From Chitinophaga hostae (GTDB lineage: Bacteria > Bacteroidota > Bacteroidia > Chitinophagales > Chitinophagaceae): DNA of 64,000 nt. Both the position numbers and the translations under genes were made by a program. Position 1 is the stretch's first letter, and every line of letters starts with the position of its first letter. The notes under the pieces are model-generated. The model was not told where the DNA came from, ran no database searches, and saw only the letters and a list, made by a program, of their open reading frames with translations. The stretch is taken from the NCBI RefSeq assembly GCF_018224885.1, contig NZ_JAGTXB010000006.1, positions 427,381 through 491,380 of the forward strand, read 5' to 3'. Positions 7,563 through 17,013 of the stretch are shown here, piece by piece.

Positions 7563-10328
7563 TTAAATCACCACGTTGATCATCTTGCCTTTTACAATAA
7601 TCACCTTTTTGGGTGCTTTGCCTTCCAGCCATTTCTGTACCACGTCATTGGCCAGTACCTCCTTTTCAATATCAGGAATAGCAGCATCCAGGGAGAAGCC
7701 CATTTCAGAGCGGGTTTTACCATTGATAGCGATCGGGTAGTTGAAAGCGCTTTCTTTGGTATATTGCTCTTCGTATATTGGATAAAGTGCATTCAGGATA
7801 CTTTCGTTATGCCCTATGTACTGCCACAGTTCTTCGCACAAATGCGGCGCATATGGCGTGAGTAATATCAGCAATGGCTCCAGTATGCTGCGTTTATGAC
7901 AGCGCAGAGTAGCCAATTCGTTTACACAGATCATAAACTGGCTCACCGCTGTGTTATAAGAGAAGCCGGCAGTATCGTGATCTATCTTCTGGATTGTTTT
8001 ATGTAATATTTTCAGTTCTTCCGGAGAAGGAGCCTGCTCATTTACCAGGATACCTTTTTGTTCGTCGGCAAACAGACGCCACAACTTTTTTAGAAAACGG
8101 TGTACCCCTTCAATGCCTTTGGTATCCCATGGCTTGGATTGCTCCACCGGACCGAGGAACATTTCGTACATGCGGAAGGTATCAGCGCCGTATTTTTCCA
8201 CCAGGTCGTTCGGATTAACGGTATTGAATAAACGTTTGCTCATTTTTTCGAGCTGTACGCCGCAGATGTATTTGCCGTCTTCCAGGAGGAAGGTAGCATC
8301 CGCAAAATCCGGTTTCCATTTCTTAAATGCTGCGGTATCCAGTTCTACGCCGTCAACAATATTCACGTCCACGTGCAGTTCATCGGTTTCATACTGGTCT
8401 TTCAATCCATGGGAAACATACTGGTGGGTACCACGAACGCGGTATACCAATCGGGAGCTGCCACCAATCATTCCCTGGTTGATCAGTGATTTAAATGGCT
8501 CTTCAAAACCGATATGTCCGAGGTCGAACAGCACTTTTGTCCACATACGGGAATACAGCAGGTGGCCTACGGCGTGTTCGGTACCGCCTACATATACATC
8601 TACCTGGTTCCAGTAGTCGGTGGCTTTGCGATCCGCGAAGGTGTGGGTATTATGCGGGTCCATGTAACGCAGGAAATACCAGCTGCTGCCGGCGTATCCG
8701 GGCATAGTGTTGGTTTCGCGTTTTATGCCGGGGGCTACATTTACCCAGTCGGTAATGTTGGCCAGCGGACCTTCGCCCTCTTCGCCGGGTTTATAGTTTT
8801 CCACATGCGGTAATTCCAGCGGGAGGTCTTTTTCGTCCATGGCATAAGGAACCCCATCTTTATACACAATAGGGAAAGGCTCGCCCCAGTAGCGTTGGCG
8901 GCTAAAGCCGGCGTCACGCATTTTGTAGTTGACCTTCCGTTTGCCTATTCCCAGCTCTTCCAGTTTATTGATGACCACATCCATGGCGGGTTTCATGTCC
9001 ATGCCATCGAGGAAGCCGCTATTCTGCAGTTTCGCATCTTTGGTAGCATTGGCTTCCTGCCCGTTAAAGGCGTCGCCAATGATATTGGTGATGGGGATTT
9101 TGAAATGGGTGGCAAAGCCAAAGTCGCGCTGGTCGCCGCATGGCACTGCCATGATGGCGCCGGTGCCATAACCTGCCAGAACGTATTCGGCAATCCATAC
9201 CGGTATTTCCCGGCCATCAAACGGGTTGATGGCGTAGGCGCCGGTAAAGCAGCCGGTGATTTGTTTTACTTCAGCCATACGCTCCCGTTCGGAACGGCTC
9301 TGCACGTATTCCAGGTATTTATCTATTTCGCCCTGTTGGTCCGGCGTGGTGATCAGTTTTACGAGATCATGTTCGGGGGCCAGTACCAGGAAGTCCACAC
9401 CGAAGATGGTATCGGGGCGGGTGGTATATACTTCTACCTGTTCGGGGGAGTTTTTCAGGGCAAACTTCATTTCTGCTCCCTGGCTTTTCCCGATCCAGTT
9501 ACGTTGCATTTCTTTCATGGCATCGCTGAAGGATACTGTTTCCAGTCCCTGCAACAAGCGGTTGGCGTATTCAGTGATTCGCAGGAACCACTGGCTCATT
9601 TTCTTTTTGATAACGGGATATCCGCCGCGTTCACTTACGCCGTTCACTACCTCGTCGTTGGCCAGTACGGTACCTAATGCGGGGCACCAGTTCACTTCCG
9701 CATGGGCCAGGTAGGCCAGGCGGTATTGCATTAATACATCCCGCTGTTCTTTTTCACTGTAGCTTTTCCATTGTGCGGCGCTGAACTGTATGTTGCGATC
9801 GCCGGGACAAACATGTCCGGCATTCCCTTCCTGCTCAAAAATGGAAACAAGGGTGGCGATAGGCTCCGCTTTCCCGCTCACGCGGTTATACCAGCTTTCA
9901 AAGATCTGCAGGAATATCCACTGTGTCCACTTATAATAGGATGGGTCGCTGGTGGTTACCTGCCTGTCCCAGTCATAGCAAAAGCCAATATTATCCAGCT
10001 GTTCCCGGAATGCCTTGATGTTTTGCTCCGTGGTAACAGCAGGGTGCTGACCTGTTTCCAGGGCATATTGTTCGGTAGGCAGGCCAAAGGCATCGTAACC
10101 CATGGCATGGAGTACGTTAAAGCCTTTTAGTCTTTTATAACGAGCGTAAATGTCTGTTGCAATGTATCCCAGAGGATGGCCCACGTGAAGGCCTGCTCCT
10201 GACGGGTAGGGGAACATGTCCAGTACGTAACATTTGGGCTTTGGACTGTCATTGCTAACACGGTAAGCATGCGATTGCTCCCATTGTTCCTGCCACTTTT
10301 TTTCGATTGCCCTGAAATTGTATTCCAT
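7563..10328 (-). CDS. leuS: Leucyl-tRNA synthetase
   Basis: A 921-residue class I aminoacyl-tRNA synthetase that charges tRNA-Leu in the cytoplasm. The HIGH motif is HVGH (GAGLHVGHPLGY, near residue 47) and the KMSKS motif is KMSKR. The editing (CP1) domain lies between them with TTRPDTIFG and YGTGAIMAVPCGDQRDFGFA. GRKRRYW-like GFSRQRYWGEPFP and the C-terminal anticodon-binding and KVIIVKGK domains are present, so it is full length. It appears monocistronic. Several long reading frames on the opposite strand are shadows. Confidence 0.97.
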   Translation of the reverse strand: MEYNFRAIEKKWQEQWEQSHAYRVSNDSPKPKCYVLDMFPYPSGAGLHVGHPLGYIATDIYARYKRLKGFNVLHAMGYDAFGLPTEQYALETGQHPAVTTEQNIKAFREQLDNIGFCYDWDRQVTTSDPSYYKWTQWIFLQIFESWYNRVSGKAEPIATLVSIFEQEGNAGHVCPGDRNIQFSAAQWKSYSEKEQRDVLMQYRLAYLAHAEVNWCPALGTVLANDEVVNGVSERGGYPVIKKKMSQWFLRITEYANRLLQGLETVSFSDAMKEMQRNWIGKSQGAEMKFALKNSPEQVEVYTTRPDTIFGVDFLVLAPEHDLVKLITTPDQQGEIDKYLEYVQSRSERERMAEVKQITGCFTGAYAINPFDGREIPVWIAEYVLAGYGTGAIMAVPCGDQRDFGFATHFKIPITNIIGDAFNGQEANATKDAKLQNSGFLDGMDMKPAMDVVINKLEELGIGKRKVNYKMRDAGFSRQRYWGEPFPIVYKDGVPYAMDEKDLPLELPHVENYKPGEEGEGPLANITDWVNVAPGIKRETNTMPGYAGSSWYFLRYMDPHNTHTFADRKATDYWNQVDVYVGGTEHAVGHLLYSRMWTKVLFDLGHIGFEEPFKSLINQGMIGGSSRLVYRVRGTHQYVSHGLKDQYETDELHVDVNIVDGVELDTAAFKKWKPDFADATFLLEDGKYICGVQLEKMSKRLFNTVNPNDLVEKYGADTFRMYEMFLGPVEQSKPWDTKGIEGVHRFLKKLWRLFADEQKGILVNEQAPSPEELKILHKTIQKIDHDTAGFSYNTAVSQFMICVNELATLRCHKRSILEPLLILLTPYAPHLCEELWQYIGHNESILNALYPIYEEQYTKESAFNYPIAINGKTRSEMGFSLDAAIPDIEKEVLANDVVQKWLEGKAPKKVIIVKGKMINVVI

Positions 10329-10589
10329 ATCGGTTGTAGATGGACCTTAATTAGGCCGGATATAACAATACATCCGGTCATTAAGGCGTTATCAGTTATA
10401 GTTTATAAAATTGTAATAATGCCTGTTCAGCAAAATAATGTTAAATTCATTAATACGCCAATGTCATTCCCCAACATCTCTATATATTGCTATTCTATTG
10501 CCCGGAAAGAGGGGATTACCTGATCGGGTTGGCAAAATTAAACACATAACTACTAATTTTTATTATTTTCGCCGATAAACTGCAGATTA

Positions 10590-11462
10590 ATGGCGCAATC
10601 CGGGAAATCATCAGCAAAGAAGTCGAAACCATCCTACCTGTACTCCATTGTTGGAGTGGCACTGGTATTGTTTTTACTGGGCACACTGGGTCTGGTGGTA
10701 ATACATGCCAACAAGCTTAGCAAATATTTTAAGGAAAGTATTGAGGTACAGGTTATACTGAGAGATAATGTGAAAGAAAACCAGGCACTGGCCTTACGTG
10801 ATTCTATGGCGCACAAGCCATACATTAAGTCTATTGAGTATGTTTCCAAGGATATGGCGGCCCAGCGCTTTAAAAAGGACTTTGGAGAGGATTTTATCAC
10901 CCTGTTACAATATAACCCGCTCTATAGCAGCATTAACATAAAGGCTAATGCCAACTATGTAAATAATGACAGCCTGAAGATCATTGAAAATAACCTTTCA
11001 CAGCAGAGCATCGTACGGGAAATCTCTTATCAGCGCACCCTGGTGAGCAAACTCAATGAAAACGTAAACAGGATAGGGCTTATCATATTGATCATTAGCG
11101 GGTTATTATGCCTGGTGGTGATTTTCCTGATAGACAATACCATCCGCCTGGCCATGTTCAGCAACCGTTTCCTGATTAAAACCATGCAAATGGTAGGAGC
11201 CACCCGCTGGTTTATTGCCAAGCCTTTTGACCTGCGCAGTATTGCCAACGGCGCTATTGCAGCGGTTATTGCTATTGCGGGCCTGATCGGTATCATGTCA
11301 GTGGCAGATAAATTGCTGCCGGAGCTGGCCGGTTTACGGGACAACCTGATGATCGCATTGCTGTTTATAGGAATGATCCTGATAGGGATTTGTATTTCAC
11401 TGGTAAGCACACATCGCTCGGTAATGAAATATTTACGTCTGAAACTGGATGATCTGTATTAA
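10590..11462 (+). CDS. ftsX: FtsX-like cell division permease
   Basis: A 290-residue membrane protein with the FtsX plan: a cytoplasmic N terminus rich in Lys and Ser, TM1 (about residues 20-42), an extracytoplasmic domain with the ECD pattern SIEYVSKDMAAQRFKKDFGED, then three TM segments (about 155-180, 205-230 and 250-275). FtsX and the ATPase FtsE couple cell division to peptidoglycan hydrolase activation. ftsE is not adjacent, which is common in Bacteroidota. It heads the block ftsX-DUF3098-uppP. Confidence 0.92.
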   Translation: MAQSGKSSAKKSKPSYLYSIVGVALVLFLLGTLGLVVIHANKLSKYFKESIEVQVILRDNVKENQALALRDSMAHKPYIKSIEYVSKDMAAQRFKKDFGEDFITLLQYNPLYSSINIKANANYVNNDSLKIIENNLSQQSIVREISYQRTLVSKLNENVNRIGLIILIISGLLCLVVIFLIDNTIRLAMFSNRFLIKTMQMVGATRWFIAKPFDLRSIANGAIAAVIAIAGLIGIMSVADKLLPELAGLRDNLMIALLFIGMILIGICISLVSTHRSVMKYLRLKLDDLY

Positions 11463-11501
11463 TTTAACATCTTTAACTGAAGAGATATAATACCAAACAC
11501 T

Positions 11502-11798
11502 ATGGCTAAAACAAGCGTAAACCCTGCTTCGAAGAAGGATGCACATGCTACAGAAGAAGCACTGGCCAACAGCCGCCCTATTTTCCCAAAAGAGAATTAC
11601 AAAATTATGCTGGCCGGTATCGTGGTGATTGTGGTGGGTTTCCTCCTGATGATGGGAGGCGATACCAGTGATCCCAACAGCTTCAGACCAGAAGAGGTGT
11701 ATAGCTTCCGCAGAATTACCCTGGCTCCGATTGTAATTGTGCTGGGCCTGATGGTGGAAGTATATGCGATTATGCGCCGTCCAAAAACGAATGCATAG
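11502..11798 (+). CDS. DUF3098 family membrane protein
   Basis: A 98-residue protein with two membrane segments (about residues 36-53 and 72-90) separated by the conserved piece MGGDTSDPNSFRPEEVYSFR. This matches the DUF3098 family, found in Bacteroidota next to ftsX and uppP. The function is unknown; position suggests a role in envelope growth or division. It lies 39 bases after ftsX and is followed by an intrinsic terminator. Confidence 0.88.
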   Translation: MAKTSVNPASKKDAHATEEALANSRPIFPKENYKIMLAGIVVIVVGFLLMMGGDTSDPNSFRPEEVYSFRRITLAPIVIVLGLMVEVYAIMRRPKTNA

Positions 11799-11823
11799 GG
11801 GAACCTGTAAAAATATACTGACA

Positions 11824-11850
11824 GCGATGAGCAATCATCGCTTTTTTTTT
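11824..11850 (+). terminator. Intrinsic terminator after the DUF3098 gene
   Basis: A perfect 7-bp stem GCGATGA/TCATCGC with loop GCAA, followed directly by nine T. It is 25 bases past the DUF3098 stop and just before uppP, so uppP transcription may depend on read-through or its own start. Confidence 0.8.
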
Positions 11851-11873
11851 AACTTTTAACCATATAAGATTCA

Positions 11874-12674
11874 ATGAACGTTTTTCAGGCTATCATTATC
11901 GCCATAGTGGAGGGACTAACGGAATTTCTGCCCATTTCTTCCACGGGGCACATGATCATTGTGAGCGCGCTGCTGGGAATAGGTAAAGATGAATTTACCA
12001 AGTTGTTTGAGGTAGTTATCCAGCTGGGGGCTATCCTGGCCGTAGTGGTATTTTATTGGAGGAAGTTCCTGGTATTTGACAAAAACAGGTTTGGTTTTTA
12101 CCTGAAACTGATAGTTGCGGTTATTCCCGCGCTGATCCTCGGTTTTTTATTCAGTAAAAAAATAGATGCCCTGCTGGAAAGTCCGCTTACCGTGGGCATC
12201 ACCCTGCTGGTGGGTGGTGTTATACTACTATTCGTAGATAACTGGTTCAAAGAACCGACTATCCTGTCTGAGGAAAAAATAGATGTTTTTACAGCGCTGC
12301 GTATTGGATTTTACCAATGCCTGGCACTGATCCCCGGTACCAGCAGAAGTGCGGCCTCTATTATTGGCGGTATGCAGCAAAAGCTTACCCGCAGTGTGTC
12401 CGCAGAGTTCTCGTTTTTCCTGGCAGTACCTACCATGGCCGCTGCCACAGGCTATAAACTCCTGAAAGGAAAGGAACTGCTGATGGCGCATCCCGAAAAT
12501 CTGAAACTCCTGCTGATCGGTAATATCGTGGCATTTGTGGTAGCCCTGGGCGCCATCAAATTCTTTATCGGTGCGGTGAAGAAGTATGGTTTTAAAATGT
12601 GGGGATATTACAGGATTGTAGTAGGTATTACCATTATAGCAGCTATACTGATGGGGTATACACTGGAGGTGTAA
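11874..12674 (+). CDS. uppP: Undecaprenyl-diphosphate phosphatase
   Basis: A 266-residue membrane enzyme that recycles the lipid carrier undecaprenyl pyrophosphate to the monophosphate for peptidoglycan and polysaccharide synthesis. Both family signatures are intact: EGLTEFLPISSTGHMI (about residues 13-28, with the catalytic Glu and Ser/His) and PGTSRSAASI. About seven membrane segments are visible and the length is normal. Its stop codon lies at the edge of a heptad-repeat hairpin. Confidence 0.95.
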   Translation: MNVFQAIIIAIVEGLTEFLPISSTGHMIIVSALLGIGKDEFTKLFEVVIQLGAILAVVVFYWRKFLVFDKNRFGFYLKLIVAVIPALILGFLFSKKIDALLESPLTVGITLLVGGVILLFVDNWFKEPTILSEEKIDVFTALRIGFYQCLALIPGTSRSAASIIGGMQQKLTRSVSAEFSFFLAVPTMAAATGYKLLKGKELLMAHPENLKLLLIGNIVAFVVALGAIKFFIGAVKKYGFKMWGYYRIVVGITIIAAILMGYTLEV

Positions 12675-12788
12675 GCTTTTAGCCATTAGCTTTTAGCTTT
12701 TAATAAAAATGCAGCGAAGACGATATTATATTGGTCTTCGCTGCATTTTTATTAAAAGCTAAAAGCTAAAAGCTAATGGCTAAAAGCT
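12674..12788. repeat. Intergenic heptad-arm hairpin (HAH) element 1
   Basis: A long inverted repeat filling the gap between uppP and ald. The left arm reads AGCTTTT, AGCCATT, AGCTTTT, AGCTTTT, then AATAAAAATGCAGCGAAGAC. The right arm, reverse complemented, is the same except for one extra AGCTTTT unit. The loop is about 12 bases. There is no T-run of the usual terminator kind. The arms are tandem 7-bp words and differ by exactly one word. Confidence 0.85.
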
Positions 12789-12798
12789 GTAGCCATCC

Positions 12799-14016
12799 TT
12801 ATCCTTTCACCGCTAACAGCAGCTCCAGGTCAGTATATTTTAATTTAAATTTCTCACTCAGATGGTAATTGGTGAGGGCGCCTTTGTAAAGATAGATGCC
12901 GTTGCGTACCCCGCGCTTGATCCATACCAGGTTTTCAAATCCGCCATCATCGGCAGCTTCCACCAGTAAAGGCATCAGCACATTGCTGATTGCTTCAGAT
13001 GCGGTACGGGCAAATCCGGAGGGGATATTAGGTACGCAGTAATGCACCACATCGTACTTTTTAAAGACGGGGTTTTCGTGGGTGGTGATTTCAGAGGTTT
13101 CAAAACAACCGCCACGATCAATGCTTACATCCACTATCACGGAACCGGCTTTCATATTGCTTACCATCGACTCGCTGACCACAACAGGCGTGCGCCCGCT
13201 TTGCGACGACAGCGCGCCTACCGCTACATCAGCATTCCGCAGCTGTTCGGCCAGTACTTTCGGCTGGATAACGGAGGTAAATACACGTACCCCGATATTG
13301 TTCTGCAGCCTTTTCAGTTTGTAAATATTATTATCAAATACCTTTACGGAAGATCCCAGTGCCAGCGCGGTGCGGGCTGCAAATTCACCCACTATCCCGG
13401 CGCCTATGATTACCACTTTGGTAGGTGGAATACCGGTAATGCCTCCCAGCAGGATGCCTTTCCCTTTGTTGTCGTTGCTCAGGTACTGCCCGGCGATCAG
13501 CATACAGGCGCCGCCTGCAATTTCACTCATCGCTCTTACAATAGGGTAGGTACCGGCATCATCTTTCAGGTTTTCGAAAGACAACAACGTAATGCGTTTG
13601 TCCATCATTTTCTGCACCTGCAGCGCTTTCAGGGCGGCCAGGTGAATAGGGGAAATCACGATCTGATGGGGATGCAGCAATTCTATTTCCTCATCATTCA
13701 GCGGAGCTGATTTTACAATGATCTCCGCTTTGAAGACCTCCTTTTTATCATACACAATTTCCGCCCCGGCCTCTGAATAGTCGGTATCGTAGTAATGTGA
13801 CCCGTCGCCGGCTTTATGTTCTACTACAATATGGTGACCATGTGCCGCTAAAATGCTCACTGCATCGGGCGTAAGGGCAATCCGGTTTTCCTGGAAAGAT
13901 GTTTCTTTAGGAATACCTATAAACAAACGGGAATTTTTCTGGGGAATATCCAACGTTTCTTCCAGTGGTGAATAGGTAAACCCAGCACTTACTACAGGTT
14001 TTTGCCTCTGCTCCAT
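12799..14016 (-). CDS. ald: Alanine dehydrogenase
   Basis: A 405-residue member of the alanine dehydrogenase/transhydrogenase N-terminal family, which interconverts L-alanine and pyruvate with NAD. The signature IGIPKETSFQENRIALTPD starts near residue 33. The Rossmann loop is VVIIGAGIVGEFAARTAL, and VDVSIDRGGCFETS and HYCVPNIPSGFARTAS give the substrate-binding and C-terminal pieces. It has a ~30-residue N-terminal extension, typical of Bacteroidota members. No operon partner is evident: tsaE upstream is 43 bases away on the same strand and may be co-transcribed. Confidence 0.9.
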   Translation of the reverse strand: MEQRQKPVVSAGFTYSPLEETLDIPQKNSRLFIGIPKETSFQENRIALTPDAVSILAAHGHHIVVEHKAGDGSHYYDTDYSEAGAEIVYDKKEVFKAEIIVKSAPLNDEEIELLHPHQIVISPIHLAALKALQVQKMMDKRITLLSFENLKDDAGTYPIVRAMSEIAGGACMLIAGQYLSNDNKGKGILLGGITGIPPTKVVIIGAGIVGEFAARTALALGSSVKVFDNNIYKLKRLQNNIGVRVFTSVIQPKVLAEQLRNADVAVGALSSQSGRTPVVVSESMVSNMKAGSVIVDVSIDRGGCFETSEITTHENPVFKKYDVVHYCVPNIPSGFARTASEAISNVLMPLLVEAADDGGFENLVWIKRGVRNGIYLYKGALTNYHLSEKFKLKYTDLELLLAVKG

Positions 14017-14058
14017 ATGCGTGTTCAGTTTTTTTAAATCGAAGTATTCAAAGATACA

Positions 14059-14496
14059 TCATTTGAGAGAGGAAGCGATTTCGCGGAGTATCCTTTTTTG
14101 ATCCGGTTGTACTTCCAGTTGCAGATGTATGGTGTCCGGCGGTAACAGGTGTGCTACTACCTGTGGCCATTCCACAAAGCTGATGGCGTTCTGGTAGAGG
14201 GTATCCTCTACACCGGCGCTGATGGCGTCATCTTCATCTTTCAGCCGGTAAAGGTCCAGGTGGAAGATCTGCCGGGTTTTTCCCCCGGCGTCCTGGTATA
14301 CATATTCGTTAATGATAGAAAAAGTGGGGCTGGCGGTAGCACCAGCTACCCCTTTGGCCGCACATAAAGCCTTTACCAGCGTGGTTTTTCCTGCCCCCAT
14401 AGGGCCGTCCAGGGTAAATACCTGTTTGTCAGTAAAATACGCCCAGAATTGCCGGGCTGTTTCGGGTAACTGATCCAGCGTAAATGTCCATTGCAT
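14059..14496 (-). CDS. tsaE: tRNA threonylcarbamoyladenosine biosynthesis ATPase TsaE
   Basis: A 145-residue P-loop protein. Walker A is GPMGAGKTTLVKAL (about residues 25-38), followed by ASPTFSIINEY and HLDLYRL, the TsaE family pattern; SFVEWP is the conserved C-terminal motif. It works with TsaB, TsaC and TsaD to make t6A37 on tRNAs reading ANN codons. The ATG at 14496 gives the standard N terminus; the longer frame extends into the neighbouring hairpin repeat and is not used. Confidence 0.93.
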   Translation of the reverse strand: MQWTFTLDQLPETARQFWAYFTDKQVFTLDGPMGAGKTTLVKALCAAKGVAGATASPTFSIINEYVYQDAGGKTRQIFHLDLYRLKDEDDAISAGVEDTLYQNAISFVEWPQVVAHLLPPDTIHLQLEVQPDQKRILREIASSLK

Positions 14497-14507
14497 ACAC
14501 GAAAATA

Positions 14508-14614
14508 AGCAGAAAGCAGAAAGCAAAAAGCAAAAAGCGACCATAATCGATAATTTACGCTATAACCATTCGCTATGGTCGCTTTTTGCTTTTTGCTTTC
14601 CGCTTTCTGCTGCT
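14508..14614. repeat. Heptad-arm hairpin (HAH) element 2, between divergent genes
   Basis: The left arm is AGCAGAA twice, AGCAAAA twice, then AGCGACCATA; the right arm is its reverse complement with one substitution (AGCGGAA). The loop is about 28 bases. It lies between the starts of tsaE and copA, which are transcribed away from each other. A terminator would have no purpose here, so the element would be in the tsaE leader or a promoter-proximal spacer. Confidence 0.85.
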
Positions 14615-14684
14615 CCGTTGCATTAATATTTTCCCCGCCTATTTCGTCAACAGGTAACTTTGTAGTCAGGAGGAAAGATGTCAG

Positions 14685-16790
14685 ATGACACCAATAAACT
14701 GCAAGGTAGAAGGAATGCATTGCACCAGTTGCGCACTCGGTGTTTCCAAATACCTGGAGAAACAAGGGATGCAGGATGTAAACGTTAGCTTCGCCACTGA
14801 AGAGGTGAGTTTTACAGCGCCTGATGGCGCGGATTCCAAAGAAGTGCTCAATGGCATTAACCAGATGGGATACCGCGTAATACTGCCGGAAGATAAACCC
14901 ACCGTCCGGAAAATATACCATACACTTACATTCAAATTTGTTTTTTGTTTAATATTTACCGCGCCACTGCTGCTGCATATGTGGGTAAACTGGTCCTGGC
15001 TGCACCGTCCATGGGTACAGTTCTGGCTTACATTACCGGTTTATATTACAGGGATGTGGCATTTTGGCCGAAGCGCCGTTCGTTCCCTGCTTAACCGCAT
15101 GGCCAACATGGACGTGCTGGTGGCCCTGGGCGCCACCGCTGCTTTCGTATACAGTTTTGTAGGCACTGTTGTATACGGTAACCCGGATTATATGTTTTAC
15201 GAAACTACCGCCGCCATCATTACCCTGGTATTCCTCGGTAACATGCTGGAAGAAAGGTCCGTAAAGCAAACCACTACCGCTATCGCGGAACTGGCTCACA
15301 TGCAGATTACCACGGCGCGCCTTATCAATACAGATCATGGTCATGAACATATCCACGAAGTAGATAACCGTAGTCTCCGTACCGGCGACTGCGTACTCAT
15401 AAACACCGGTGATAAAATACCCATGGACGGCACCATTTACTGGGGCAGCGGCCATGCCAACGAATCGATGATTACCGGTGAAAGTACCCCCGTGAGCAAA
15501 AAGGAAAAAGATAAGGTCATTGGCGGTACTATTTTGGAAGATGGCAGCATCAAGGTGTACATCACGGCTACAGGCAAGGACACCGTGCTTTCTTACATCA
15601 TAGAACTGGTAAAACAGGCCCAGGCCGACAAGCCACCCATGCAGAAACTGGCCGACCGTATCAGCGCCATATTTGTACCGCTGGTATTAGGCATTGCTAT
15701 TGTTACATTCCTGGGCTGGTACTTTATCGGGCATACCACACTGGCCACCGCCATGATGCGAAGTGTAGCCGTATTGGTGATTGCCTGCCCCTGCGCCATG
15801 GGACTGGCTACGCCGGCGGCCGTGATGGTAGGACTGGGACGTGCGGCCCGTAATGGCATCCTGATAAAGGGAGGACATACCCTGGAGATGTTTAAAGACA
15901 TCAGGCAGGTAGTATTTGATAAAACAGGTACCCTTACCACCGGGAAGTTACAACTGGGCGAATACCGTTTTTTTGATATCACGGAAGAAGCATTTAAACA
16001 GGTGGTATACAGTCTTGAGAAATACTCCTCGCACCCCATTGCACGCTCCATTGCCGCCGCCTGGAAATCGGCCGGAGAGCTGCCTTTGCAACAGGTACGT
16101 GAACACAAAGGGCTGGGCATGCGGGCCAGCGATAAATCCGGTAACGAGTGGCAGTTAGGTTCCTTCCGTATGGCCGTTGGTTTAACGGAAGATGATAGTC
16201 ACAACCTGTATCTCATTAAAAACGGTCAACTGGCCGGCTGGATCAACTTTACCGATGAAATAAGGCCGGAAGCGGCTACTGTGGTGGCGCAGCTGCAACA
16301 GTCAGGTATCAGGTCCATCCTGTTAAGTGGCGATACCAACCGCAAATGCCGGGAGCTGGCCAAACAACTGGGTATCACCGAAGTCTATGCTGAACAGTCG
16401 CCCGAACAAAAACTGCAGAAAATAGATGCACTCATGAAAACCGCCCCCACCGCCATGGTGGGCGACGGCATCAATGATGCGCCTGCACTTGCCAAAGCAA
16501 CCATCGGTATTTCCCTCAGCGATGCCACCCAGGTGGCCATGCAAAGCGCTAATGTAGTATTGCTGAATAATAACCTGGGTACGCTGCCATTGGCGCTGGG
16601 CCTGGGAAAACATACCTATCTCACTATAAAACAGAATCTTTTCTGGGCGTTTATTTATAACGTAGTAGCCATACCGGTAGCAGCCCTGGGATTCCTGAAT
16701 CCTATAGTGGGCGCAGGTATCATGGGATTGTCGGATGTAGTGCTGGCGGTAAACTCCGTTCGGTTGCGCTATAAGCAAGTAACTGCGTAA
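14685..16790 (+). CDS. copA: Copper-translocating P1B-type ATPase
   Basis: A 701-residue heavy-metal P-type ATPase. An N-terminal HMA domain carries GMHCTSC (C13, C16). The membrane CPC motif is at C368-P369-C370, the class seen in Cu+ exporters. TGES (actuator), DKTGT with phospho-Asp D412, HP (SSHPIA) and GDGINDAPAL complete the catalytic set. It would pump Cu+ out of the cytoplasm. A strong ribosome site (AGGAGG at 14668-14673) precedes the start, and a -7-like TAACTTTG lies at 14654-14661. The last codons and stop are part of a long inverted repeat. Confidence 0.93.
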   Translation: MTPINCKVEGMHCTSCALGVSKYLEKQGMQDVNVSFATEEVSFTAPDGADSKEVLNGINQMGYRVILPEDKPTVRKIYHTLTFKFVFCLIFTAPLLLHMWVNWSWLHRPWVQFWLTLPVYITGMWHFGRSAVRSLLNRMANMDVLVALGATAAFVYSFVGTVVYGNPDYMFYETTAAIITLVFLGNMLEERSVKQTTTAIAELAHMQITTARLINTDHGHEHIHEVDNRSLRTGDCVLINTGDKIPMDGTIYWGSGHANESMITGESTPVSKKEKDKVIGGTILEDGSIKVYITATGKDTVLSYIIELVKQAQADKPPMQKLADRISAIFVPLVLGIAIVTFLGWYFIGHTTLATAMMRSVAVLVIACPCAMGLATPAAVMVGLGRAARNGILIKGGHTLEMFKDIRQVVFDKTGTLTTGKLQLGEYRFFDITEEAFKQVVYSLEKYSSHPIARSIAAAWKSAGELPLQQVREHKGLGMRASDKSGNEWQLGSFRMAVGLTEDDSHNLYLIKNGQLAGWINFTDEIRPEAATVVAQLQQSGIRSILLSGDTNRKCRELAKQLGITEVYAEQSPEQKLQKIDALMKTAPTAMVGDGINDAPALAKATIGISLSDATQVAMQSANVVLLNNNLGTLPLALGLGKHTYLTIKQNLFWAFIYNVVAIPVAALGFLNPIVGAGIMGLSDVVLAVNSVRLRYKQVTA

Positions 16791-16983
16791 TTTGTTTTAC
16801 CCAGGATTAACGGTGATTATAATGATTTTCAGGATTTTTTTCATTTGATGATTTTAAAAAGATTAGCGAAGATTACCGGAATGTAAATCTTCGCTAATCT
16901 TTTTAAAATCACATGAAATCTCAAAAAATAAAATCCTGAAAATCATTATAATCACCGTTAATCCTGGGTAAAACAAATTACGC
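16785..16983. repeat. Very long inverted repeat, GATT-rich family, element A
   Basis: About 199 bases form one nearly continuous imperfect hairpin between copA and recQ. The outer arms GCGTAATTTGTTTTACCCAG and its complement are perfect; the inner arms pair AAAAAGATTAGCGAAGATT with AATCTTCGCTAATCTTTTT around an ~11-base loop. The copA stop codon is inside the left arm. The piece ATGATTTTCAGGATTTTTTT recurs, with one base deleted, in the element at 18929-19001. Confidence 0.88.
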
Positions 16984-17013
16984 GTATCTTCGCTGTAACC
17001 ATTAAATTTTTAT

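Noticed and set aside
8895..9677. A 260-codon open frame on the strand opposite leuS
   Set aside because: It is the mirror of a conserved synthetase frame, has no recognisable domain and sits wholly inside leuS; such long shadows are common opposite conserved genes.
12674..12788. The long hairpins as transposon ends or IS remnants
   Set aside because: No transposase gene, no target-site duplication visible and no fixed terminal sequence; kept as structural repeats instead.
13042..13710. A 222-codon frame opposite alanine dehydrogenase
   Set aside because: His- and Arg-rich with no domain, entirely antisense to ald; treated as a shadow.
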